Both the position numbers and the translations under genes were made by a program. This document shows positions 5,301 through 13,093 of a stretch of 28,123 nucleotides of DNA, piece by piece. The notes beneath the pieces were generated by a model. It saw only the letters and a program-made list of their open reading frames with translations, was not told the origin of the DNA and did not search any database. Source of the stretch: Bacillota bacterium (GTDB taxonomy: Bacteria > Bacillota > Bacilli > Lactobacillales > Enterococcaceae); NCBI GenBank assembly GCA_023389005.1, contig JAEWFE010000160.1, positions 1-28,123 on the forward strand. The letters are read 5' to 3'. Within the stretch, counting starts at the first letter, position 1; each line of letters starts with the position of its first letter.

Positions 5301-6698
5301 TTTTGGGGAGTTTTGCTTATTCATTTGTTGCGTATTCTTGTGTGTTTTCTTATTTTTATCCGCTTTTGCTTTTGCCACTCTTTCTTCAAATTTCGATTCA
5401 AATTTTGTTTCTAAAGATGGATGAAACATTTGCCTTTCAGCATTTTGAATGAAGGTCTTTCCTTCTTTGGAGATAAATTTCAACACATTATAGATTTCAG
5501 TTTCGCTCAATTTCTTCTCTTCCAGCGATTCAAATGTGACTTCAGCTTCAGGCAACTCTAATCGTCTAGCTAATACATATTCATGTACATCCGCAAGAAA
5601 TAATTGATTCTTATCTTTTGCATTTTGATGAGTAATCGCATGAATGATAGTCAGCATGGTTGCTTCATAACCTAAATGCTCCTGTATCACAATTTGTTTT
5701 TTGTTGTCATCTACTTGATATTTTTGATTGATTTTGTCTATTTTAATCTCATAAACAGTTAGATTTTTTAATTTCTTGAACACTTCAACATAATCATTAT
5801 TTGTCCATTCTTTATTTGTCTTTTTGCTTGACTCTACTTCCACAATATCAATTAATTCAGTCGTTTTATATCGCACAGCCTTACCTTCATCATCAATGAT
5901 TGGTTGCCCTTTTTCATCTAACTTTGTCACATATTGTGTATCTAATAATTGATAGGTTACAGGGTGAATTTTTTCATCTGGATTCTCCATTTGCCAATCC
6001 GTTAGGCGTTCAAACTTCCGAATATCCGCTTTTTGTGCGACAAGCAGCTGCAAGTTTTCCACTGAAAGATAAGGCATTCTTGCAAAGATTTTTAAGTAAT
6101 CCTTTAATTTATTTTTATCTTTTCCATAGGAAACCAAATCTAATTTCAATGCTTTTTTCACTTCAAATGGGTTTTGATTTTTAAGTGCTTGTCGCAAATC
6201 TATTTCTTTTTCTGAGTCAATATCTTTTACTTCAGTTTGTTTTAATGCTTTGATTTTTTCGATACCTTCTGGAAAAAGCGGAACAGTTGAAAAGATAAAT
6301 TCTTTTGAGTTTTTATTCATTTTATCAACTTTCAATACATAATTTTCAAAGGCTTCTTTTATCTTATCCTGATTGTGTTGAATAAAATTTGCTTGATCCA
6401 AAGGCATAGTATTATTTATTTCATTAACATATTTTTCAGGTAGATAAATTGCTTTTTCAAAGTCTAATCCTGGTTTCTTAAAATGTGGGTTTGTAGTTTG
6501 AAAAGGTGTTGGAAAATACGCATAGTTTGGTTTCTTATTTCCTAAGTTTGCTCTAATAGGAATATACCAGTTTTCTTTTTCATCATATAATCCAACAAAA
6601 CTTCTACTAGCTTTTTTTAATAGCTGCGAGCTACCAGTTTTTAAATAAAGTTGTGCAAAAAATGCTAAATCTACAGTTACTAATTTATAACGATTCAT
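5286..6698 (-). CDS. Conjugation-module protein with ToxN/TenpN-like N-terminal domain
   Basis: A 470-residue protein at the place of pcfE in pCF10-like modules. Residues 1 to about 125 resemble type III toxin endoribonucleases of the ToxN/TenpN group: a VDL start region, SFVGLYDEKENWYIPIRANL, then GLDFEKAIYLPEKYV and a helical end; this is family resemblance seen by eye, not a search result. The rest is unrecognised, with HAITH at 353-357 in a position that looks like a degenerate zinc-peptidase helix (HExxH lacking the glutamate). The C-terminus is lysine-rich. I chose the ATG at 6698 because AAAGAGG lies 8-9 nt upstream; a TTG at 6716 would swallow that site. A -1 frameshift near the stop could add 38 residues. 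A plus-strand small RNA lies opposite its leader. Confidence 0.7.
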   Translation of the reverse strand: MNRYKLVTVDLAFFAQLYLKTGSSQLLKKASRSFVGLYDEKENWYIPIRANLGNKKPNYAYFPTPFQTTNPHFKKPGLDFEKAIYLPEKYVNEINNTMPLDQANFIQHNQDKIKEAFENYVLKVDKMNKNSKEFIFSTVPLFPEGIEKIKALKQTEVKDIDSEKEIDLRQALKNQNPFEVKKALKLDLVSYGKDKNKLKDYLKIFARMPYLSVENLQLLVAQKADIRKFERLTDWQMENPDEKIHPVTYQLLDTQYVTKLDEKGQPIIDDEGKAVRYKTTELIDIVEVESSKKTNKEWTNNDYVEVFKKLKNLTVYEIKIDKINQKYQVDDNKKQIVIQEHLGYEATMLTIIHAITHQNAKDKNQLFLADVHEYVLARRLELPEAEVTFESLEEKKLSETEIYNVLKFISKEGKTFIQNAERQMFHPSLETKFESKFEERVAKAKADKNKKTHKNTQQMNKQNSPKGKRP

Positions 6699-6732
6699 TG
6701 TTTTTTCCTCTTTCAAATCAAAGCGAAATTGC

Positions 6733-6761
6733 TTGATTATTTCATTTATTTAGGCTATATT
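6733..6761 (+). promoter_or_regulatory. Plus-strand promoter of small RNA B
   Basis: TTGATT (6733-6738), a 17-nt spacer and TATATT (6756-6761), facing away from the gene on the minus strand. The -35 box lies in one arm of an inverted repeat (AATCAA at 6716-6721, TTGATT at 6733-6738). Confidence 0.6.
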
Positions 6762-6767
6762 ATTAAT

Positions 6768-6832
6768 AGAGAGACGTACAGGCAAAGCAAGCCTTGATTG
6801 CTTCAATAGGTGAGGCGTCTCTTTATTTTTTT
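6768..6832 (+). ncRNA. Predicted small RNA B (about 65 nt)
   Basis: Begins near 6768 and ends in a terminator: AGAGACG (about 6770-6776) pairs with CGTCTCT (6816-6822), followed by TTATTTTTTT. Inside is hairpin AAGCAA/TTGCTT (6785-6790 with 6798-6803, 7-nt loop) and then AGGTGAGG (6808-6815). The same hairpin stem, loop size and octamer occur in small RNA A+ at 965-999. It is antisense to the 142-nt stretch between the polyvalent-protein gene and the ToxN/TenpN-like gene, so it could pair with the operon mRNA there, or act elsewhere. Not recognised as any named RNA. Confidence 0.55.
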
Positions 6833-6840
6833 GCTCTTTT

Positions 6841-9800
6841 TTAATGTACTTTACTTATCTTTTCATCTAAATCTTGCGTTTCTTGCTGCATTTGTGTGAC
6901 TTGATTTGCTTTCAACGCTTTATCGCCTTCTCTAGCTTTTTTAAAACGCATTTCCATTGCATTTTCTTTTCTATTAACCGTAACATTAAACGTGCGAATC
7001 GTTTCATTTTTCAGTGTATTAACAGTTTGTTCGTGCGGTTGTGACACCTCTAATGCGAATTTTGTATCGAGTTTATTAGCCGTATTTTTCATCACATCAG
7101 ATAATTTAAGTACTTGTTCATTCACGCTATTTTTAATAAAGACACGTTTGGCTTCTAAGTTACTTTCAAGTTTGTTTAACTTGTTCGTAACCATAGTAGT
7201 CATTTTTTGTTTGGTACTTTGCAACAACGCTTTTAACTCTTGAATCAGTTGCTGAATGATTTGTTTTGTTGTCACGTGGTTGGATTCTGCAGCTACATTT
7301 ACTGTTGCTAATAGCTTTTCTACTTTTTGAAAATGTTCATCTAAAAGCTGCGTAACTTCCTCTTTTGTTAGATATGCTGCATTTTGTTCTACCTCAGCAA
7401 TTACATCTTGTTCATGAGTTTCCATCACTGTTTCTAACGTTTGATTAGCTGCTAAGTTCTTTTCTAGCTCATTCAAATAAGTCACATCACGTTCATCCAT
7501 TGGAATATCTTTTATTCTATTTCTTTCTTCATCAAAGTATTCATTCTTTAGATAATAAGAGTAGCTATCATCCAAATACACTAATTCTTGCGTGTTTGCA
7601 TGAAAAGTCTTTGTGGTAGAGTCAATATTCAATCCAAAATTATTGTCTATTGAATCATACGCAATGTGGATATTGGAACTTCCACCTAAAGCGTGAAATA
7701 AACCCTTTTGATTTTCAGAAGCTAAAATAAATGTACCTCCAGTTCTTCTTTTATTGAAAACAAAGAAATTAACATTGGGATCTTCGATTAACAAATCTTT
7801 ATGACTTTCTGGTAAATTGTAACGAGTATAAATGGTTGGATGATATCCAGTAGCGGCTTCAATCATATAACTTTTTATAGCCTGCCCCATTCTTACAAAT
7901 TGCAATTCTCCTTCTGAATCAACTAGAGCAATTGGTGTGTGCATAACCACATCACAAATTTGGTTTGCTTCTTCTTCATTGAACATTTTTACAGCTTCCT
8001 GAGTTTCTTCCTGATGTGGTTGTGTATCTACATCTTCACTTTTCTTTTGAATCACCTTATTGGTATCATAAGACTTCCCATATTTAAGTTCTTCTCTAAA
8101 CTGACTCATTCGTTGCCAATCAATATATGGATTAGCATACATACTTGCATTCAGATTTTCTTCAAGTCCTTTTCTGATTTCTCTCATTTGTTGCCAATCA
8201 AATTTTGGATTAGCGTATATACTGACATCAAGTTTTTGCTCGAGTCCTTTTCTGATTTGCTCCATTTGGTCATAATTGTATTCTGGTTTTGCGTACACTG
8301 TAACATCTACATTACGCAGCATACCTAGTTTAATTTCCTGCATTTGTGCATTGTTAAATTCTGGTTTTGCGTATATACTTACGTCACGTTTGTCCATTAA
8401 TCCTTCTAAAATTTCCCACATTTCATAGTGGTCAAATTGAGGATTGGCATAAATACTAACGTCTACACCAGCTTCAAGTCCAGATTTAATTTCTGCCATT
8501 TGTTCAAAATCGAATTGTGGGTCAGCATAGACAGCAACATCTAAACCTTGCTTCAAACCTTCTCTGATTTGCTCCATTTGGTCAGCATTATATTCTGGAT
8601 TGATATAAGCACTAATATCAAGCTTATCTTCTAATCCCAGTCTGATTTGTTCCATTTGTAAATCATCATACTTTGAATCTGCATATACACTGATATCTAG
8701 ATTACGCTCCAAGCCTTCTCTAATCTGAGACATTTGTCGCCAATTATATTTAGTTGTTGCATATTGTGTGACATCTAGATTCTTTTCAAGTCCCCATCTA
8801 ATTTCATTCATTTGGTAACTATCATAACTAGGATTTGCGTATACACTTATATCCAATCCATTTTCTAGACCTTCACGTAGGGCTTGTTTTTGCTTTTCAT
8901 CAAATCTAGTGTCATTTAGAATTTCATCATTCATCTTGGCTAACTCCTTTCCATCTGTTACCTCTGTAAATTCTCCCTCAATTTCTGTTGTTTCACTTTC
9001 TTCTGCGGTTTGTCTTTCTACTTGTTTTCGAATTTCTAACAATACATCATTCCAGTCCTTCTTTTCTAGACTTGCTGCTTTAGGTGGTAAATCTAACTCC
9101 AAAGGAAAGTTTTTAGATTTAAACCTATCAATAAACCTTTGTGCTCCTGCGTCATTGTCGATAGCTAACGTCATTTTAAAGCCTTTCTCTAAAGCAATTT
9201 GTGCATTTATTTTTGCATCTAAATCTTTAAAATATTCTTCTGCCGTACCTGGATAATTAGGATTAAACTGGTCTTTGAGTGTTTGATAAATAACTCCCTC
9301 TTTTAAGCCGTTCATCGAAACAAGTTGAACATTTTCATTAAATAATTCAGGGTGTAAATCAAGGTAACTCATTAAATCAATCGGACTTTCTGCGAAAATG
9401 AAATGCTTAGGATTTTCACCTAGCGTTACTTTCACGCCCTGATAGCCATCACTATTTGGTAAAATGAGCTTCATGCGTCCCTTCTTAGGATAGCGTTCTG
9501 GATTATAAACCACGCCTTGCAACGTTGCTCCGACTAATTGTTCTTCAGCATTATAGGATTTAAAAGCCAAAACAGGTTCACTATAACCATCTTTTGAGTG
9601 ATTGACACCTTCTGCCAAAGCACCTTGAGATTGAAATAGTCGAATGGTTGCTTCACTAATTCCACGCTCTTGTTTGAGATAAGCGATACCTTGTCCATCC
9701 TTTTTCGATTCTTTTAAGAAATAGCGAAAGGCTTCTTTTGGTTTTTCTTGGAATACTTTTGCTTGTGTAAAGTCTTGTTCTTGCAGCCACCTTAATGCTT

Positions 9801-11682
9801 CCTTAAAAGAAATATTCTTAACGGTTTGAACCATTTTTACGGCATTTCCACCAATTCCTTGTGCATTCCAGTAGAAGTAATTCTTACGTGTGTCAATCAC
9901 AAATGAATCGTGTTCTGACCAGGTATAGGATTGTCCTTGCTTCACCAAATCCATTCCTAAACGGCTAGCAACTTCTACAATATTCAATTGATTCATTTGT
10001 TCTAATAATGCTTTTCTGTACATATGATTTCGTACAGAAGTGTCTAATGTTTTTTGTTCTAATTTTCCACTTGTAGAATCTTCTACTTTTCTACTTGTAG
10101 AATTTTCTACTTTTCTACTTGTAGAGTTTTCTGCTTTTGGTTCAGTTATAATTGTGTTTTCTGTTACAGATTGTTTGGTCATCTCTTTAGAAATTTCAGC
10201 CATAGAAGTACGTTCTACACTTTGAGACTGATAAGCTTCAATTTTCTTGCGATATTCTGGAAAGTGCTGGTCGAAATACGCATACAGAACGGGACGAATC
10301 GATTCATCAAACAATTGATATTGTTCCAGTAATTCATAACTTTTAGAATTTCTCAGGAAACTAGATTGTAACCCTAGATGAGCCGTATAGACCTCAAAGG
10401 CTCTGGCGAATACCTCCGTAGGGGTACTGTAATAATCTGCTCTTGCTTTAACGAAACTATCCTTATCTAAACGATTGAGATTTTGTTGATAACGCTGCAA
10501 GATAGGCTGAAAGGCTTCCTGCATGGATAAGTTTCCGTTTTCCACATCAACCGTAAAATCTAAAAAGTGTCCGTATTCATGAATAAACGAAGCAATCCCT
10601 GGTTCATTTGGAGCGTATGGATTATTTTTGGCCTTTCCTCGATCTTTACCGCTGCGAAAATCTAAAGCAATCGTATGCGACATTGAATGGTAAAGTCCTA
10701 ATGCCTGATAATTTCCTAGCTTTCGCAAACGTAAATCAGCTACTTCATTGGTCTTAGGCAATAATGGATATATCGACTGCATTTCCTTTTCAAAAACGCT
10801 ATACAGTTCTAAGTCAACGTCATTATCCAACTCCACATAATGAAAAAAGTCCTTGAGGGAGGTATTTTCCATCAAAGACTTAGTTTCGTCATTTATATTC
10901 TTTTTTGTCTGCCACGCACTGGCACGAGTCATTTTGTCAATTTCTGCTTCATAATTTTGTTGCCGAACAATGTTATACGTATGATCAATATACTTTTGAA
11001 TTTGTGCACGGATAAAATTATGACGCAAAGCATGCTCCGATAAGGGTTTTTCTACACCCGAAATCACGTTTGGTGTTTTCTCTTTAAAAAATTTGGCGTC
11101 CTTCTGTTGGATTCCATTACACATACTATCTACTTTACTTTTATATTCGTTAAAACTTACCTGGTGTGTTTCAAATAACTCTTGATTTTGTTCGTAATAT
11201 CGAAGCAAATCTTTTTTCAATTTAGCCACTCCGATTAAATATTGTTCATACCCCGTATAAAACTTAACTTCTGGATAAGCAGACACGTAAAAACGAGCAT
11301 TATGGTTTTTTTGTTTATTCGTTGCCGTGTCCACTAAATAGTAAGTCGTGTCGTTGGTAAGTTTTTGCCGGGTAAACGTATCCATAATCTCTAAGCGATA
11401 TCCTTTATAATAGTTCCGAAAAGCAGGATATTGTTTGAACGTTGCTTCCGACATAGGTTCTAACTTTACCTCAAGCTTCTTCTGTATCTCTGCAGCGTAT
11501 CTTGAAAGCACGGCTTGCTGAATACCTTCTCTCATATCTTCTTCTGTCCAATCTCCTACTTTATAGATGTAGCTGGCAATCTTTCTTAGCTGAATATTGA
11601 CTGGATCGTCATATTTCAATTTTAACGGGGCTACTTTCGTCACTCCATATTTTTCTTTCATTAATGAGGTTAATTTTTTCAT
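6841..11682 (-). CDS. Polyvalent conjugation protein: metallopeptidase, DUF3991, Toprim, repeats
   Basis: A 1613-residue multidomain protein in the pcfD position. Residue numbers here count from the GTG at 11691. The N-terminal third is helical and holds HEYGH at 371-375, a zincin metallopeptidase motif (HExxH). A linker near 519-543 is made of the 24-bp repeat (KVENSTSR units). Then follow a DUF3991/CHC2-like zinc-finger-derived region (about 560-650, ends ALRWLQEQ), and a Toprim domain with Glu768 (FAESPIDL) and DND at 845-847, as in primases. Residues about 925-1210 are 26-residue repeats. Next is a polyvalent-type domain (about 1245-1430), and a long coiled coil ends the protein. Such proteins are thought to enter the recipient with the DNA and process or protect it. 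I prefer the ATG at 11682: GGAG is 10-11 nt upstream and the ATG overlaps the previous stop codon as ATGA. Confidence 0.88.
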   Translation of the reverse strand: MKKLTSLMKEKYGVTKVAPLKLKYDDPVNIQLRKIASYIYKVGDWTEEDMREGIQQAVLSRYAAEIQKKLEVKLEPMSEATFKQYPAFRNYYKGYRLEIMDTFTRQKLTNDTTYYLVDTATNKQKNHNARFYVSAYPEVKFYTGYEQYLIGVAKLKKDLLRYYEQNQELFETHQVSFNEYKSKVDSMCNGIQQKDAKFFKEKTPNVISGVEKPLSEHALRHNFIRAQIQKYIDHTYNIVRQQNYEAEIDKMTRASAWQTKKNINDETKSLMENTSLKDFFHYVELDNDVDLELYSVFEKEMQSIYPLLPKTNEVADLRLRKLGNYQALGLYHSMSHTIALDFRSGKDRGKAKNNPYAPNEPGIASFIHEYGHFLDFTVDVENGNLSMQEAFQPILQRYQQNLNRLDKDSFVKARADYYSTPTEVFARAFEVYTAHLGLQSSFLRNSKSYELLEQYQLFDESIRPVLYAYFDQHFPEYRKKIEAYQSQSVERTSMAEISKEMTKQSVTENTIITEPKAENSTSRKVENSTSRKVEDSTSGKLEQKTLDTSVRNHMYRKALLEQMNQLNIVEVASRLGMDLVKQGQSYTWSEHDSFVIDTRKNYFYWNAQGIGGNAVKMVQTVKNISFKEALRWLQEQDFTQAKVFQEKPKEAFRYFLKESKKDGQGIAYLKQERGISEATIRLFQSQGALAEGVNHSKDGYSEPVLAFKSYNAEEQLVGATLQGVVYNPERYPKKGRMKLILPNSDGYQGVKVTLGENPKHFIFAESPIDLMSYLDLHPELFNENVQLVSMNGLKEGVIYQTLKDQFNPNYPGTAEEYFKDLDAKINAQIALEKGFKMTLAIDNDAGAQRFIDRFKSKNFPLELDLPPKAASLEKKDWNDVLLEIRKQVERQTAEESETTEIEGEFTEVTDGKELAKMNDEILNDTRFDEKQKQALREGLENGLDISVYANPSYDSYQMNEIRWGLEKNLDVTQYATTKYNWRQMSQIREGLERNLDISVYADSKYDDLQMEQIRLGLEDKLDISAYINPEYNADQMEQIREGLKQGLDVAVYADPQFDFEQMAEIKSGLEAGVDVSIYANPQFDHYEMWEILEGLMDKRDVSIYAKPEFNNAQMQEIKLGMLRNVDVTVYAKPEYNYDQMEQIRKGLEQKLDVSIYANPKFDWQQMREIRKGLEENLNASMYANPYIDWQRMSQFREELKYGKSYDTNKVIQKKSEDVDTQPHQEETQEAVKMFNEEEANQICDVVMHTPIALVDSEGELQFVRMGQAIKSYMIEAATGYHPTIYTRYNLPESHKDLLIEDPNVNFFVFNKRRTGGTFILASENQKGLFHALGGSSNIHIAYDSIDNNFGLNIDSTTKTFHANTQELVYLDDSYSYYLKNEYFDEERNRIKDIPMDERDVTYLNELEKNLAANQTLETVMETHEQDVIAEVEQNAAYLTKEEVTQLLDEHFQKVEKLLATVNVAAESNHVTTKQIIQQLIQELKALLQSTKQKMTTMVTNKLNKLESNLEAKRVFIKNSVNEQVLKLSDVMKNTANKLDTKFALEVSQPHEQTVNTLKNETIRTFNVTVNRKENAMEMRFKKAREGDKALKANQVTQMQQETQDLDEKISKVH
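8061..8914 (-). repeat. About ten tandem 26-residue (78-bp) repeats inside the polyvalent protein
   Basis: Each unit reads approximately P-x-[FY]-[DN]-x-x-Q-M-x-x-I-[RK]-x-G-L-E-x-x-L-D-V-S-x-Y-A-N. Ten near-complete units and one shorter one can be lined up by eye. The regular QM..IR.GLE helix followed by D-[VI]-[ST]-x-Y suggests a solenoid of short helix-turn units. The residues between the fixed positions vary much, so the array is old or under diversifying change. Confidence 0.9.
10061..10136 (-). repeat. 24-bp repeat family, copy b (in-frame, three units)
   Basis: Three tandem 24-bp units on the minus strand translate as KAENSTSR, KVENSTSR and KVEDSTSG, followed by KLEQ. They form a linker between the metallopeptidase part and the DUF3991 part of the polyvalent protein. 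Each unit contains the palindromes GTAGAAAATTCTAC and TCTACAAGTAGA. Confidence 0.9.
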
Positions 11683-12134
11683 TGATTCCACACTCCTTTA
11701 TCCATGTAATCATCATCACGCACCCAATCAGGATGTTCTCGTTGCCATTCTAGCTCTTCTTTTTTCTCTTGTTCTAAATCATAAGCTTCCCACAATTCAA
11801 AAATCTTGTCTTGAATTTCTGCTAAAACACTCTTTTGGTAAACGTCATCTATCGCTGCTTCACGAAGAGACACCAAGTAACGGTCTAATTCCATACCGTT
11901 AATCATTCCATAATAATCGTTGTCCTCATCTGCTTCTGTTGGCAAAGTAGATTGTTCTTCAATAGCTTTTTCTACCAATGTTTCAAAAAAATCATAAACC
12001 TTTTGAAAGATACTTAAACGTTGTTGCATACGCTCATCTTCTGTTAAAAGTATCTCCAATTTTGCTAATTCCATTTGATCCGTTAAATACTGATAGACTT
12101 GTTCATCTGGATAGTTAAACTTACTCTGACTCAT
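11679..12134 (-). CDS. Unrecognised acidic protein, 151 residues
   Basis: I do not recognise a family. The protein is acidic and helical, with no signal peptide or membrane segment, so it is probably cytosolic. The C-terminal part (AYDLEQEKKEELEWQREHP) is strongly charged. AGGGAT lies 4-5 nt before the ATG. Its TGA stop overlaps the start of the polyvalent protein (ATGA), which suggests coupled translation and a shared task. It lies between the coupling-protein gene and the polyvalent-protein gene, where pCF10-like modules often carry poorly conserved accessory genes. The 24-bp repeat family lies just upstream. Confidence 0.75.
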   Translation of the reverse strand: MSQSKFNYPDEQVYQYLTDQMELAKLEILLTEDERMQQRLSIFQKVYDFFETLVEKAIEEQSTLPTEADEDNDYYGMINGMELDRYLVSLREAAIDDVYQKSVLAEIQDKIFELWEAYDLEQEKKEELEWQREHPDWVRDDDYMDKGVWNQ

Positions 12135-12160
12135 AGTTATCCCTACTTTCTTTTATATTT

Positions 12161-12210
12161 ATTCTACAAGTAGAAAGGTAGAAGCTTCTACTTTTCCACT
12201 TTTCTACTTT
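12161..12210. repeat. 24-bp repeat family, copy c (intergenic, with an inverted part)
   Basis: Between the 265- and 151-residue genes. It differs from the other copies in containing both orientations: TTCTACAAGTAGAAAGG followed by GTAGAAGCTTCTAC (a perfect 14-bp palindrome) and then CTTTTCCACTTTTCTAC. In RNA it could fold as a hairpin between the two cistrons. Confidence 0.75.
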
Positions 12211-12222
12211 GAAGCCCAATCG

Positions 12223-13020
12223 CTATTTCTGTTTAGCTTTCTGGAAAGATTCACCAACTCCTTCTGCGACCTGAAAGGCTTGACGTGTCGAGGCTTCCTC
12301 TAGTCCAAAATGCTTATCTACTCCTGAAAAATCAAATGTTCTGCCTTCAATGCTCATGAAATAAGAGTCATCTTCTAACACTTCCACAATATCTACAGGA
12401 TTACTACTCATACATAGTATATCTGATGCACATTGTGGGTCGAATAACACCATATTTTGAGGATTTGTTGGGTCTTTAATCCAATCCATTTCTCCTAAAT
12501 CTTCATCTAGGTAAGGATATCGTTTTAGAAAATCTTCTAAAGAAAGTAAATCTAAATCTACACCCGTTAAGGCTTGCCCTATCGTATTTTCTTCTTTATT
12601 GTCGTAAATAGGTAAATTGAGGATTTCCTTAATAATTGAACGTGCATTGACAGTTGAAAGTTGTCTATCGGCTTGCTCAAGAAAGTCATTTACATTCACT
12701 TCTTCAAGGACTTCACCACTCATCTGAAGCTGCGTTAACTCATTACTAATCTCAAAGTCATTTGCCCAATTTTCTCCGTAGGCAAGTGTACCTTTATTTT
12801 CTCCAGATTGCGTGAGTGTAAGCAGCCAATAATTATAATCACTTTCTGCAAGATTGGCATATTCCTTATTTGTAACCACCATCAACTCTACATAGCTTTC
12901 TGACTGCTTATCTAAAGGTACAGATTGATGATAGCTAACATAGCCAGGTGTTGCTTCTAATATCTCTAAACAACTTTCATCTGATAATTTTTCTTGTACA
13001 TTTTCTACATCAAACAACAT
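12223..13020 (-). CDS. Unrecognised acidic protein, 265 residues
   Basis: No family recognised with confidence. The protein is acidic, has no signal peptide or membrane helix and is probably cytosolic. The middle part (NARSIIKEILNLPIYDN, then an LDLLSLEDFLKRYPYLDEDLG segment in two pieces) is predicted helical; the second half has a short beta-rich part (DSYFMSIEGRTFDFSG). The start ATG has GAAGGGA a few nt upstream. It lies directly after the coupling-protein gene and is bounded on both sides by intergenic copies (d and c) of the 24-bp repeat family. A role as polyvalent-type or single-strand-DNA-associated accessory protein is possible from context only. Confidence 0.75.
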   Translation of the reverse strand: MLFDVENVQEKLSDESCLEILEATPGYVSYHQSVPLDKQSESYVELMVVTNKEYANLAESDYNYWLLTLTQSGENKGTLAYGENWANDFEISNELTQLQMSGEVLEEVNVNDFLEQADRQLSTVNARSIIKEILNLPIYDNKEENTIGQALTGVDLDLLSLEDFLKRYPYLDEDLGEMDWIKDPTNPQNMVLFDPQCASDILCMSSNPVDIVEVLEDDSYFMSIEGRTFDFSGVDKHFGLEEASTRQAFQVAEGVGESFQKAKQK

Positions 13021-13042
13021 ATTCTTCCCTTCTTTCTTCGTT

Positions 13043-13093
13043 AGTAGAAACTTCTACTTTTCTACTTGTGGAATTTTCTACTTTTCTACTTTT
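13043..13093 (-). repeat. 24-bp repeat family, copy d (intergenic)
   Basis: Fills nearly the whole gap between the coupling-protein stop codon (TAA at 13092) and the ribosome site of the next gene. About 45 bp match copy a at 2861-2905 with one difference. GTAGAAGTTTCTAC inside can form a short hairpin. Confidence 0.85.

Noticed and set aside
6717..6840. Classic type III antitoxin repeat RNA upstream of the ToxN/TenpN-like gene
   Set aside because: Only two imperfect motif copies are seen on the coding strand, without a promoter and terminator; the well-formed RNA signals are on the other strand.
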